Shown: positions 6,401-14,301, counted from the stretch's first letter. The stretch is 14,387 nt of DNA from Candidatus Omnitrophota bacterium (GCA_015231685.1 JADGBA010000023.1:1-14387); one strand, 5' to 3'. The notes: generated from the sequence alone by a model not told the origin. A program made the numbers and translations.

Positions 6401-7162
6401 CCGGGAGTTCTAAAGAAGATATCGGTGCAGGTGGCGTCCAAACGAAAGATTTCCGTGGGTGACAAGATGGCAGGTCGTCACGGAAATAAGGGTGTTATCG
6501 CGCGAATTCTGCCCATGGAAGACATGCCGTATCTCGCAGATGGGACCCCGGTGGATATTGTTCTGAACCCGCTTGGAGTGCCGTCCCGCATGAATGTTGG
6601 ACAGCTTCTGGAAACGCAGCTGGGCTGGGCAGGAAAGGTTTTGGGGATTTCCTTTCAGACTCCCGTTTTTGACGGTGCTTCGGAAGCGCTGATCCATGAG
6701 TATGTTGAAAAGGCGGGGTTGCCGGTGAGCGGAAAAACCGTGCTTTATGACGGGCAGACCGGAGAAGCCTTTGATCAAACGGTGACAACAGGATACATCT
6801 ATATGCTGAAGCTCGCTCACTTGGTGGATGATAAAATCCATGCGCGGTCTACAGGACCGTACTCCCTTGTGACTCAGCAGCCACTCGGAGGAAAGGCTCA
6901 ATTTGGCGGTCAGCGGTTGGGCGAAATGGAAGTTTGGGCGCTGGAGGCCTATGGTGCAGCCTACACACTCCAGGAACTTCTGACGGTCAAAAGCGATGAT
7001 GTTCAGGGCAGAACCCGGATTTATGAGGAAATCGTCAAGGGCGACAACACGTTCAAGCCGGGAGTGCCGGAATCTTTCAACGTTTTAATCCGCGAGCTCC
7101 ATTCCCTTTGCCTGGATGTTCGCATGGAAAAGACAAAAGCAACGGAAGGCGAATCCAAATGA
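3449..7162 (+). CDS. rpoB: DNA-directed RNA polymerase subunit beta
   Basis: This is the beta subunit of the core RNA polymerase, forming one pincer and part of the active centre. It has 1237 residues, between Bacillus (about 1190) and E. coli (1342) in length. The protrusion and lobe come first. The rifampicin pocket is at about residues 439-464 (LSQYMDQTNPLAELTHKRR, from L442), with H457 and S462 matching E. coli H526 and S531; Y445 and A453 replace F514 and S522. CPIETPEGPNIGLI follows. A charged, probably helical segment (about 850-1000) separates this part from KMAGRHGNKG at 1006-1015, whose two lysines match active-site K1065 and K1073. The C-terminal clamp-interacting part ends normally. 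GAGG at 3435-3438, ten bases upstream, supports ATG 3449. The stop overlaps rpoC by four bases (ATGA). Confidence 0.99.
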   Translation: MAVKRQNTGHIREVLDFPNLTDVQTESYAQFLQWGVSKTKRKDVGLQAVFKEVFPIESYDGQYRLEYVSYTLSEPKFTLEECARRGLSYATPLKVRLRLKGPKETKEQDVFMGELPLITRTGTFVINGDERVVVSQLHRSPGASYEKSLHPNGKTLYSARIIPNRGAWLEFEFDINDVLYAFIDRRRKILASTVLRAFGFSEDKDIIQAFCGLERVEGLARYNPKNLIGHTIAEDAVDPESQLVLVEKGTQINKELLAKLIQKGVKSIMITRTEVPEIVATLKRDHTHNSDEALMDIYHRIRPGDPPTLDSAKNLIHRLFFDVARYDLSSVGRYVINRKLDLNLPVEQRVLDQQTVIEVVKRLIRVKNGEADIDDIDHLGNRRVRTVGELLQAQFRIGLARLERSCRERMGIYDLDTMMPHNLVNSKLLSSVIRDFFGRSPLSQYMDQTNPLAELTHKRRVSALGPGGLSRERAGFEVRDVHHSHYGRICPIETPEGPNIGLIASLSTYSRINEYGFIETPYRKVSEGRVTDKVDYLSADYEDRYVIAQANARLDEEGNFLDKKVSCRFKGDFPFMSPKQIHYMDVSPKQLVSVAAGLIPFLEHDDANRALMGSNMQRQGVPLLFTEAPLVGTGIEGRVASDSGATILSEDNGVVSAVDAREIVIAGKRYPMHKYRRSNASTTINQRPLVKLGEKIKKGQVIADGPATQLGELALGRNVLVAFMPWRGYNFEDAIILSQRLVRDDVYTSVHIEEFEIEARDTRLGKEEITRDIPNVGEEDLRNLDEEGIVRIGAEVKPGDILVGKVTPKSETELSPEEKLLRAIFGEKAGDVRDASLVVPPGVSGVIIDTKIFARKGPASKSREERKKERDLIEGIKANYDSQIQKCQENMEAKLAKLLVGKRLASSLVDQDSEETVIAAKKTIGKGDIKKLILCDLDSIKIEGDELLEEDVRRIARVMNDQIEELRYEEGREIDKVKRGDELPPGVLKKISVQVASKRKISVGDKMAGRHGNKGVIARILPMEDMPYLADGTPVDIVLNPLGVPSRMNVGQLLETQLGWAGKVLGISFQTPVFDGASEALIHEYVEKAGLPVSGKTVLYDGQTGEAFDQTVTTGYIYMLKLAHLVDDKIHARSTGPYSLVTQQPLGGKAQFGGQRLGEMEVWALEAYGAAYTLQELLTVKSDDVQGRTRIYEEIVKGDNTFKPGVPESFNVLIRELHSLCLDVRMEKTKATEGESK

Positions 7163-10100
7163 GTTCAGACAACCTCCCCGTTTATGACGCGATATCGATC
7201 CGCATTGCAGCACCTGAGGTGATCCGCTCTTGGTCGCGGGGTGAAGTCAAGAAGCCCGAGACCATTAACTACCGTACGTTCAAGCCGGAAAAGGACGGTC
7301 TCTTTTGCGAAAAGATTTTTGGGCCGACCAAGGATTGGGAATGCAATTGCGGTAAGTACAAGCGCGTTAAGCACAAAGGTATTGTTTGTGATCGTTGCGG
7401 TGTTGAGGTTACGCTTTCCCGTGTGCGCCGGGAGCGAATGGGGCACATTGATTTGGTGGCTCCGGCGGCGCATATCTGGTTTTTCAAGTCGCTTCCGTCG
7501 CGAATGGGCGCGCTCTGCGGTCTGAATGTCCGGGAGATGGAGCGGGTGTTGTACTACGAAGAGTACCTGGTTCTTGATGAGGGGGAAACCAACCTCCGCA
7601 AGGGCGAGCTTTTGAATGAGGACAAGTATCAGGAGGCGCTTGAGCGTTTCGGCCCCAAATTCACAGCCAAAATGGGCGCCGAGGCCATTGAGGAGCTGTT
7701 GAAAGATATTGATCTGGATAAGCTGGCGCGCAAGCTTCACAAGGACCTGGCGAACGCCAAAGGTGAAACCAGCCAAAAGAAGATCTTTAAGATTCTGCGG
7801 ATTGTGGAGAATTTTGCCAAATCAGGAAATCGCCCGGAATGGATGATCCTGCACACATTGCCGGTCATCCCTCCGGATTTGAGGCCCCTGGTTCCTTTGG
7901 ACGGAGGCCGATTCGCTACCAGTGATTTGAATGATTTGTACCGTCGAGTGATCAATCGGAACAACCGGCTGAAGAAGCTGATGGATTTGAAGGCCCCTGA
8001 GGTTATTGTTCGGAACGAGAAACGCATGCTGCAGGAAGCGGTCGATGCTCTTTTTGATAACGGTCGGCATGGCCGACCGGTCCTGGGATCGGGCAACCGG
8101 CCTCTAAAGAGCCTGAGCGATATGCTTAAGGGCAAGCAGGGTCGTTTCCGTCAAAACCTTCTGGGAAAACGCGTAGATTATTCCGGCCGTTCCGTTATCG
8201 TTGTCGGCCCCGAATTGAAGCTGCATCAGTGCGGGCTCCCCAAACAAATGGCGCTTGAGCTATTTGAGCCTTTTATCATTAAGAAGCTTCGGGAGAAGGG
8301 TTTTGTTCATACCATCAAAAGTGCAAAGCGAATGGTTGAAAACATGAAGCTTGAGGTGTGGGACATTCTTGAGGATGTTATCAAGAATCACCCGGTCCTT
8401 CTGAACCGCGCTCCGACTCTCCACCGCCTCGGCATCCAGGCGTTTGAGCCGGTTCTGATCGAGGGTAAGGCGATTCGGATTCATCCGTTGGTATGCGCCG
8501 CCTTTAACGCCGATTTTGACGGCGATCAGATGGCGGTTCACGTTCCGTTGTGCCCGGAGGCTCAGATTGAATCACGGACGCTCATGCTCAGCTCAAATAA
8601 TATTTTCTCTCCCGCTAACGGACGTCCCATCGCGACTCCGTCGCAGGATATTGTTCTCGGTTGTTATTATTTGACGCGGGATCGCAAGGGGCTGCGGGGT
8701 GAGGGTATGCGCTTTTCGGACCCCCAGCAGGCCATTTATGCCTACGAGGATCAGCAAACTGCCCTGCACGCTCAGATCGAAGTGCGTATCGGATCCGAGA
8801 AGATTCGAACAACTGTCGGAAGATTGATTTTTAATGAGCTTTTGCCGGATGGAATGCCTTTTGTCAACGATGCTCTCGATAAATCAAAGCTGAATCGCGT
8901 GATTGCCAGTTGCTATAAGAAGGAAGGACACCACCGCACGGTGGAGTTATTGGATGATCTCAAGGAGTTGGGATTCCGGCACGCCACCAAGGCCGGGCTT
9001 TCCATCGCCATGAGCGATCTGAAGATTCCGGATGAGAAGCAGGTGATTCTCGCGAAGGCTGCTACGGACGTCAGCCGCATTGATGAGCAGTATCGACGGG
9101 GTGTTATCACCGATGGCGAGCGTTACAATCAGGTTATTGATATCTGGACGCGTGTGACTGACGATGTGGCGGACCAGGTGTTCAGAAATCTTGATTCCTT
9201 CAATCCCGTCTTTATGATGGCGGATTCCGGGGCCCGAGGTTCCAAACAGCAAATCCGTCAGCTATCCGGAATGCGCGGTCTCATGGCCAAGCCTTCGGGT
9301 GAAATTATCGAGAATCCCATTCGGGCCAATTTCCGCGAAGGCCTGACAATGCTGGAATACTTCATTTCAACTCACGGTGCGCGCAAGGGTCTCGCCGATA
9401 CTGCGTTAAAAACGGCCGATTCAGGATATTTGACGCGGCGGCTTGTGGACGTGGCGCAGGATGTGATTGTAACGGAAGAGGATTGCGGAACCATGAACGG
9501 GATCTACGCCGAGGCGATTGTTGAAGGCGATGAAATTGTCGTCAGCTTGGCGGAACGCATCCGCGGACGTGTGGCGTTAACCAATGTGGTAAACCACATT
9601 ACCGATGAAATGATTGTGGAAGCCGGGCATGAAATCAGCGAAGAAGCCGCTCAAAAGATTGAAGAAGCCGGTTTTGAGAAAATCCGCGTGCGTTCGGTTC
9701 TCACCTGTGAGACTGAACATGGGATTTGTTCGAAGTGCTACGGCGTCAATCTGGCCAGCGGACGCATGGCTGAGCTGGGTGAGGCGGTTGGTATTATCGG
9801 CGCGCAGTCCATCGGTGAACCGGGCACGCAGCTGACTATGCGCACATTTCATATCGGTGGAACGGCGTCAAGAACCGTTGCGCAATCGTCAATCGTATCC
9901 AAGAATTCGGGAATACTGAAGTACCATAATTTGAAGTGCGCTCAGCTTAAGCCGGATTTGTTTATCGTTCTGAATCGTAACGGTCACATTTCTGTGCACG
10001 AGGAGGATGGCCGTGAGATTGAACGGCAGGCCATCCCGCACGGAAGTCTTTTGAGGATTCCCGACGGCGGCAAGATTACCAAGGGGGACCTGTATGTCGA

Positions 10101-11214
10101 GTGGGATCCGTACACATCGTCCATCATCTCTGAAGTTGAAGGTGTGGTGAGGTACGAGGATGTGGTTGAAGATCTCACGATCCGCAAAGAAATGGATCAA
10201 ACCACAGGCAAGCAGGAGAAGGTGGTTATTGATTATAAAGGAGACTACCACCCGCAGATCATTATTTATAATGAGCGCAACGAGGTTTTGGGATTTTATC
10301 CCATTCCGACGCATGCACACATTGTGGTCAACGATGGGGACCATGTGAAAGCGGGATCCGTTATTGCAAAGACGCCGAGGAAGCAGACCAAGACCAAGGA
10401 TATTACCGGCGGACTTCCGCGAGTGGCAGAATTGTTTGAAGCCCGGAAACCCAAAGACCCCGCGATTATTTCGGAAATCGAAGGGTTGGTGGAGTTCGGT
10501 CAGACCCGGAAGGGAGTTCGACGTGTCATCGTTCGCTCGAAGAGCGGGATGAAAAAAGAGTACAACATCCCCCACGGCAAACACCTTAACGTCTACAAAG
10601 GGGATACCGTCGCGGCCGGCGAGCAGCTCGTTGATGGACCGGTTGTTTTGCAGGATATTCTCAAGATCAGCGGCGAACGCAAGCTTCAGGAGTATCTTGT
10701 GAATGAGGTTCAGGAGGTTTATCGGTTGCAGGGTGTGACGATCAACGATAAGCACATCGAGGTGATTGTCAAACAGATGCTTCGTAAGCTGCGAGTTGAA
10801 GACCCGGGAGATTCTGAATATCTGGCCGGAGATCAAGTTGACCGGGTGCAGCTACATCAAGTTAACGAAGAGCTTCGTAGGAAGAACAAAAAACCTGCGG
10901 TGGCCCAGCCTTTGATTCAAGGAATCACCAAGGCGTCGCTTTCGACCGAAAGCTGGATTTCTGCAGCAAGCTTTCAGGAGACCACGAGGGTGTTGACGGA
11001 GGCCGCGACCGCGGGCAAAGTCGACTCGCTGCGCGGACTCAAAGAAAACGTCATTATGGGTCATTTGATTCCCGCCGGAACCGGTTTTGAAGGAAAGAAG
11101 CGCGAAGAAATCGTCAAGCGGGTCCAGGATGAAGTGAGTTCCGCGCGCACCAAGCTTGAAGAAGCAAGCGCGATTCTCGACGGTGAACAACGTATCGAAA
11201 CGGGAGAAAATTAA
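7159..11214 (+). CDS. rpoC: DNA-directed RNA polymerase subunit beta'
   Basis: The catalytic beta' subunit has 1351 residues (E. coli 1407). The clamp zinc finger uses C62, C64, C77 and C80. The active-site motif NADFDGD at residues 450-456 places the Mg-binding aspartates at D452, D454 and D456. A second zinc site uses C776, C850, C857 and C860 (CETEHGICSKC). The bridge-helix region includes SGARGSKQQIRQLSGMRG. The trigger loop is interrupted: QLTMRTFHIGG ends near residue 901 and TKDITGGLPRVAELFEARKP resumes near 1079, leaving about 175 intervening residues. These correspond to the SI3-type insertion found in many Gram-negative bacteria. ATG 7159 overlaps the rpoB stop and has GGAAGG (7144-7149) nine bases upstream; a start at 7108 would add residues lacking family similarity. 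rpsL begins only four bases after the stop. Confidence 0.99.
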   Translation: MSSDNLPVYDAISIRIAAPEVIRSWSRGEVKKPETINYRTFKPEKDGLFCEKIFGPTKDWECNCGKYKRVKHKGIVCDRCGVEVTLSRVRRERMGHIDLVAPAAHIWFFKSLPSRMGALCGLNVREMERVLYYEEYLVLDEGETNLRKGELLNEDKYQEALERFGPKFTAKMGAEAIEELLKDIDLDKLARKLHKDLANAKGETSQKKIFKILRIVENFAKSGNRPEWMILHTLPVIPPDLRPLVPLDGGRFATSDLNDLYRRVINRNNRLKKLMDLKAPEVIVRNEKRMLQEAVDALFDNGRHGRPVLGSGNRPLKSLSDMLKGKQGRFRQNLLGKRVDYSGRSVIVVGPELKLHQCGLPKQMALELFEPFIIKKLREKGFVHTIKSAKRMVENMKLEVWDILEDVIKNHPVLLNRAPTLHRLGIQAFEPVLIEGKAIRIHPLVCAAFNADFDGDQMAVHVPLCPEAQIESRTLMLSSNNIFSPANGRPIATPSQDIVLGCYYLTRDRKGLRGEGMRFSDPQQAIYAYEDQQTALHAQIEVRIGSEKIRTTVGRLIFNELLPDGMPFVNDALDKSKLNRVIASCYKKEGHHRTVELLDDLKELGFRHATKAGLSIAMSDLKIPDEKQVILAKAATDVSRIDEQYRRGVITDGERYNQVIDIWTRVTDDVADQVFRNLDSFNPVFMMADSGARGSKQQIRQLSGMRGLMAKPSGEIIENPIRANFREGLTMLEYFISTHGARKGLADTALKTADSGYLTRRLVDVAQDVIVTEEDCGTMNGIYAEAIVEGDEIVVSLAERIRGRVALTNVVNHITDEMIVEAGHEISEEAAQKIEEAGFEKIRVRSVLTCETEHGICSKCYGVNLASGRMAELGEAVGIIGAQSIGEPGTQLTMRTFHIGGTASRTVAQSSIVSKNSGILKYHNLKCAQLKPDLFIVLNRNGHISVHEEDGREIERQAIPHGSLLRIPDGGKITKGDLYVEWDPYTSSIISEVEGVVRYEDVVEDLTIRKEMDQTTGKQEKVVIDYKGDYHPQIIIYNERNEVLGFYPIPTHAHIVVNDGDHVKAGSVIAKTPRKQTKTKDITGGLPRVAELFEARKPKDPAIISEIEGLVEFGQTRKGVRRVIVRSKSGMKKEYNIPHGKHLNVYKGDTVAAGEQLVDGPVVLQDILKISGERKLQEYLVNEVQEVYRLQGVTINDKHIEVIVKQMLRKLRVEDPGDSEYLAGDQVDRVQLHQVNEELRRKNKKPAVAQPLIQGITKASLSTESWISAASFQETTRVLTEAATAGKVDSLRGLKENVIMGHLIPAGTGFEGKKREEIVKRVQDEVSSARTKLEEASAILDGEQRIETGEN

Positions 11215-11218
11215 AGCA

Positions 11219-11605
11219 ATGCCGACGATTAATCAGCTCATCCGGTTGGGTCGCCAAAAGGTTCTGAGCAAAACAAAATCCCCCGCGCTCGTGAGTTCTC
11301 CGCAGCGCAAAGGCGTGTGCCTTCAGGTAAAGACCCAGACCCCCAAGAAGCCCAATTCGGCCCTTCGTAAAGTGGCGAGAGTGCGGCTGACCAACGGCTA
11401 TGAAGTTACGGCGTACATTCCGGGTGAGGGTCACAATCTGCAGGAGCATTCCATTGTGACGATCCGCGGCGGTCGTGTCAAAGATCTGCCCGGCGTGCGC
11501 TACCACATTGTTCGCGGAGTACTGGATACCTCCGGGGTGACGAACCGGCGGCGTGGACGCTCGAAATATGGAGCCAAGAAACCGAAGGAAGCCAAGAAAT
11601 CATGA
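11219..11605 (+). CDS. rpsL: 30S ribosomal protein S12
   Basis: S12 sits at the decoding centre and controls accuracy; it is the classical target of streptomycin-resistance mutations. The product is 128 residues, beginning MPTINQLIRLGRQKV and containing TPKKPNSALRKVARVRLTNG and RGGRVKDLPGVRYHIVRG. Lysines K43 and K88 (counting Met as 1), whose replacement gives streptomycin resistance or dependence in other bacteria, are wild type. D89, the aspartate methylthiolated by RimO in E. coli, is also present. The C-terminus is basic and flexible (RRRGRSKYGAKKPKEAKKS). GGGAG at 11202-11206, inside the end of rpoC, is 12 bases from ATG 11219, rather far. Only four bases separate it from rpoC, so the str genes continue the rpoBC transcription unit. 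The stop overlaps rpsG (ATGA). Confidence 0.98.
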   Translation: MPTINQLIRLGRQKVLSKTKSPALVSSPQRKGVCLQVKTQTPKKPNSALRKVARVRLTNGYEVTAYIPGEGHNLQEHSIVTIRGGRVKDLPGVRYHIVRGVLDTSGVTNRRRGRSKYGAKKPKEAKKS

Positions 11606-12072
11606 GAAGAAGACGCGCGGACCGCAGACGGATTCTGCCGGATCCTAAATTCAAAAGCACTCTGATTGCCAAATTCATTAATGTCATGATGAAAAGCGGT
11701 AAGCGCTCGACCGCCGAGCGAATTTTTTATGAAGCGCTGGATATAACGACACAGAAGGTTGAAACGCCGAACGCCGTCAAGATAGTCGAGAAAGCGTTGG
11801 CCAATACCCGGCCGCTTCTGATGTTGAAATCACGCCGGGTTGGTGGCGCCACTTATCAGATTCCCGTCGAAGTCACAGAAGACAAGGGGATCTTGATAGC
11901 CATGAGATGGCTGCGCGAATTCGCACGCTCGCGCAAGGGGCGTGGAATGCAAGAGCGTCTGGCAGAGGAGTTGCGCGAAGCATTTCAGGGGACAGGGCCA
12001 TCGGTAAAAAAGCGGGACGAAGTTCACCGTATGGCGGAGGCGAATCGCGCCTTCAGTCACTATCGCTGGTAG
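11602..12072 (+). CDS. rpsG: 30S ribosomal protein S7
   Basis: S7 nucleates assembly of the 30S head and contacts the E-site tRNA. The 156-residue product starts MRRRRADRRRILPDPKFKS and contains NVMMKSGKRSTAERIFYEAL, the family signature. The mid-region has VEKALANTRPLLMLKSRRVGGATYQIPVEV, and the protein ends HRMAEANRAFSHYRW, as in most bacteria. ATG 11602 overlaps the rpsL stop by four bases, indicating tight coupling; AAGGAA at 11585-11590 is a distant ribosome binding site. In E. coli the rpsL-rpsG spacer holds the S7 repressor-binding structure; no such spacer exists here. A 135-base gap follows before fusA. Confidence 0.98.
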   Translation: MRRRRADRRRILPDPKFKSTLIAKFINVMMKSGKRSTAERIFYEALDITTQKVETPNAVKIVEKALANTRPLLMLKSRRVGGATYQIPVEVTEDKGILIAMRWLREFARSRKGRGMQERLAEELREAFQGTGPSVKKRDEVHRMAEANRAFSHYRW

Positions 12073-12088
12073 ATTTAACATGAGCGAA

Positions 12089-12123
12089 TTGGGATTGTTT
12101 TTGTGTAATCAATATGATATACT
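12089..12123 (+). promoter_or_regulatory. Predicted sigma-70-type promoter(s) for fusA-tuf
   Basis: Two overlapping promoter candidates lie in the AT-rich gap after rpsG. The better is TTGTTT (12095-12100), 17 bases, TATACT (12118-12123), predicting a start near 12130 and a leader of roughly 78 bases. The other is TTGGGA (12089-12094), 18 bases, TATGAT (12113-12118). Both -10 boxes match the TATAAT consensus at five of six positions. EF-G and EF-Tu are needed in excess over RNA polymerase, so a promoter here makes sense. Prediction by consensus only. Confidence 0.6.
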
Positions 12124-12141
12124 CTTCGCTCTTTGCGACAA

Positions 12142-12192
12142 TCCGGAATTTTGTAACTCATCATACTGAAACGAATTCAGGAGTCCTGAATT
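12142..12192 (+). promoter_or_regulatory. fusA leader with three complementary arms
   Basis: AATTCAGGA (12174-12182) and TCCTGAATT (12184-12192) form a perfect 9-bp palindrome around one G. As RNA this can fold as an 8-bp stem with a 3-base loop, ending three bases before the GCGGA ahead of fusA. A third copy of the half-site, TCCGGAATT at 12142-12150, could pair with the middle arm with one mismatch. The middle arm can therefore pair with either neighbour, as in attenuators and riboswitch-like leaders; alternatively the palindrome is a DNA operator. The repeats are visible; function is inferred. Confidence 0.5.
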
Positions 12193-12207
12193 AAAGCGGA
12201 TGGACAT

Positions 12208-14301
12208 ATGGCTATAGAAGATTATCCTTTAAATAAAGTAAGAAATATCGGAATCTGCGCACACATCGACGCCGGAAAAACGACAACGACGGAGCGTGTT
12301 CTGTATTACACCGGTAAACAGCACAAGATCGGTGAAGTCCACGAAGGCACCACGACGATGGACTGGATGGAGCAGGAGCAAGAGCGCGGAATCACCATTA
12401 CTTCGGCGGCCACAACTTGCTTCTGGCACGACCACCGGATCAACATTATTGATACGCCCGGACACGTTGATTTTACCGTTGAAGTTGAGCGGTCCCTGAA
12501 AGTTCTGGACGGGGCCGTTGTCGTGTTCGACGGGGTTGCGGGTGTGGAGCCTCAATCAGAAACGGTGTGGCGCCAGGCGGACCGCTACCACGTCCCGCGA
12601 ATGTGTTTCGTGAACAAGATGGACCGAACCGGCGCCGTGTACGAGAAAGTTCTTGAGCAAATCCGGGAGCGTTTGGGCGCCAAAGCGGCGACGATTTTTC
12701 TTCCGCTTGGCGCAGAGGACAAACTGAAGGGCGTGATCGATGTCATCGAACAGCGCGCGGTAATTTACGAAAAGGATGATCTTGGGGCAAGTTTTGAAAT
12801 AACGGATATTCCCGCGGACGAAGTCGAACGCGCCAAAGCGGCCAAATCAGACCTCATTGAGACCGTCGCCGAAGTTGATGACGCGCTCATGGAAAAATTT
12901 ATCAACGGAGTGCTTCCTACGGACGATGAGTTACGGGATGCGATTCGTCGCGCCACGATTGCAGTGCAGTTCGTGCCCGTGATTGGCGGGTCCGCGTTCA
13001 AGAACAAAGGGGTGCAGATGCTCCTGGATTCCGTGAATCGTTATTTGCCCAGCCCGCTGGACTTGCCGCCGGTGAAGGCGCTCCGCCCGAGGACTGATGA
13101 AGAGCTTGAGCGGAAACCCTCCGAGGATGATCCGCTGGCTTGCCTGGCGTTCAAAATTGCCACGGATCCTTTTGTTGGAAAGCTTACTTACGTACGGGTA
13201 TATTCGGGGGTTTTGGAATCAGGAACTTACGTCTTTAATTCCGTGAAAGAGCAGCGGGAACGCATTGGTAAGCTGGTCCGTATGCACGCTAATAAGCAGG
13301 AGATCATCCAAAAGATCTCTGCCGGTGATATCGGAGCAGTTGTCGGATTTAAGAAGACGGAAACGGGCGATACGCTGACTGACGAAAACGATCCTGTTAT
13401 TTTGGAGAAAATGGAGTTTCCGGAGCCCGTCATTTCGATGGCCATCGAGCCGGCCACAAAAGCGGATCAGGAGCGCTTAGGTGTTGCGCTTGGCCGTCTG
13501 AAGGAAGAAGATCCCACCTTCCACGTGAAGTATGACAGTGAGACCTCCGAAACAATCATCAGCGGCATGGGAGAGCTTCATTTGGAGGTCCTGGTGGACC
13601 GGATGCGGCGCGAATTTAAAGTCGAGGCCATGACGGGAAAACCGCAGGTTGCATACAAAGAGACCATCACGAAGGCCAGCGAGGTGGTGGGTAAGCATAT
13701 CCAGCAATCCGGCGGCCGTGGTCAATACGGCCATGTTGTATTCGAGATGGCGCCCGGTGAAGTGGGCAGCGGCGTGGTTTTTGAGAGCAAGATCGTTGGC
13801 GGCGCCATTCCGCGGGAATATATCCCCGCCGTAGAAGACGGAGTTCAGGCCGCAGCACTCAGCGGCGTTCTCGCCGGTTACCCGGTGACTGATGTTTCGG
13901 TGAAGCTGATTGACGGAAGCTTCCATGTCGTCGACTCCTCCGAAATGGCGTTCAAAATGGCCGGTATTCTCGGGTTTAAGGAAGGGATGCGTCAGGGGGG
14001 AGCTATTTTGCTAGAACCCATCATGAAGATCGAAGTGACGACCCCCGAAGATTACATGGGCGATGTGATCGGAGATCTCTCCGCGCGCCGGGCCAAGATT
14101 GAAGAAATGAAGCAAAAGGGCAATGTGAAGGCGATTCTCGGTTACGTGCCTTTGTCAGAGATGTTTGGTTATGCTACAGCTGTGCGCAGTTTGACGCAGG
14201 GCCGGGCTCAATACATGATGGAGCCGTCGTATTACCAGGAAGTTCCCAAGAACGTGGCAGAAAAAATCGTGAAAGGTGCCGAGGCCTCAAAAGGCAGGTA
14301 A
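12208..14301 (+). CDS. fusA: Elongation factor G
   Basis: EF-G is the GTPase that drives tRNA-mRNA translocation and, with RRF, ribosome recycling. The 697-residue product is full length (E. coli 704). G-domain motifs are intact: AHIDAGKT at residues 18-25, switch I EGTTTMDWMEQEQERGITIT, DTPGHVDF from residue 82 with catalytic-type H86, and NKMD at 136-139. Domain II follows at about 290-400. Domains III to V show SGMGELHLEVLVDRMRREF, QQSGGRGQYGHVVFEM, and GSFHVVDSSEMAFKMAG, with H573 at the domain IV tip matching E. coli H583. Switch I is of canonical type, so this is the housekeeping factor rather than a divergent paralogue. GCGGA at 12196-12200 is a weak ribosome binding site; the better AGGAG at 12179-12183 is buried in the palindrome and too far away. 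tuf follows after 32 bases. Confidence 0.99.
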   Translation: MAIEDYPLNKVRNIGICAHIDAGKTTTTERVLYYTGKQHKIGEVHEGTTTMDWMEQEQERGITITSAATTCFWHDHRINIIDTPGHVDFTVEVERSLKVLDGAVVVFDGVAGVEPQSETVWRQADRYHVPRMCFVNKMDRTGAVYEKVLEQIRERLGAKAATIFLPLGAEDKLKGVIDVIEQRAVIYEKDDLGASFEITDIPADEVERAKAAKSDLIETVAEVDDALMEKFINGVLPTDDELRDAIRRATIAVQFVPVIGGSAFKNKGVQMLLDSVNRYLPSPLDLPPVKALRPRTDEELERKPSEDDPLACLAFKIATDPFVGKLTYVRVYSGVLESGTYVFNSVKEQRERIGKLVRMHANKQEIIQKISAGDIGAVVGFKKTETGDTLTDENDPVILEKMEFPEPVISMAIEPATKADQERLGVALGRLKEEDPTFHVKYDSETSETIISGMGELHLEVLVDRMRREFKVEAMTGKPQVAYKETITKASEVVGKHIQQSGGRGQYGHVVFEMAPGEVGSGVVFESKIVGGAIPREYIPAVEDGVQAAALSGVLAGYPVTDVSVKLIDGSFHVVDSSEMAFKMAGILGFKEGMRQGGAILLEPIMKIEVTTPEDYMGDVIGDLSARRAKIEEMKQKGNVKAILGYVPLSEMFGYATAVRSLTQGRAQYMMEPSYYQEVPKNVAEKIVKGAEASKGR

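Noticed and set aside
7108..7158. Longer rpoC start at 7108 within rpoB
   Set aside because: The added 17 residues have no family similarity, and ATG 7159 has a good GGAAGG site and the usual ATGA overlap.
9889..10836. A 315-codon open frame on the minus strand inside rpoC
   Set aside because: It lies wholly opposite the conserved RpoC trigger-loop insertion and C-terminal region. It has no recognisable domain and is explained by the codon pattern of rpoC.
12200..12217. A five-codon frame (ATG GAC ATA TGG CTA TAG) overlapping the fusA start
   Set aside because: It is too short, its AGGAG is 16 bases away, and it most likely occurs by chance; not strong enough for a leader peptide.
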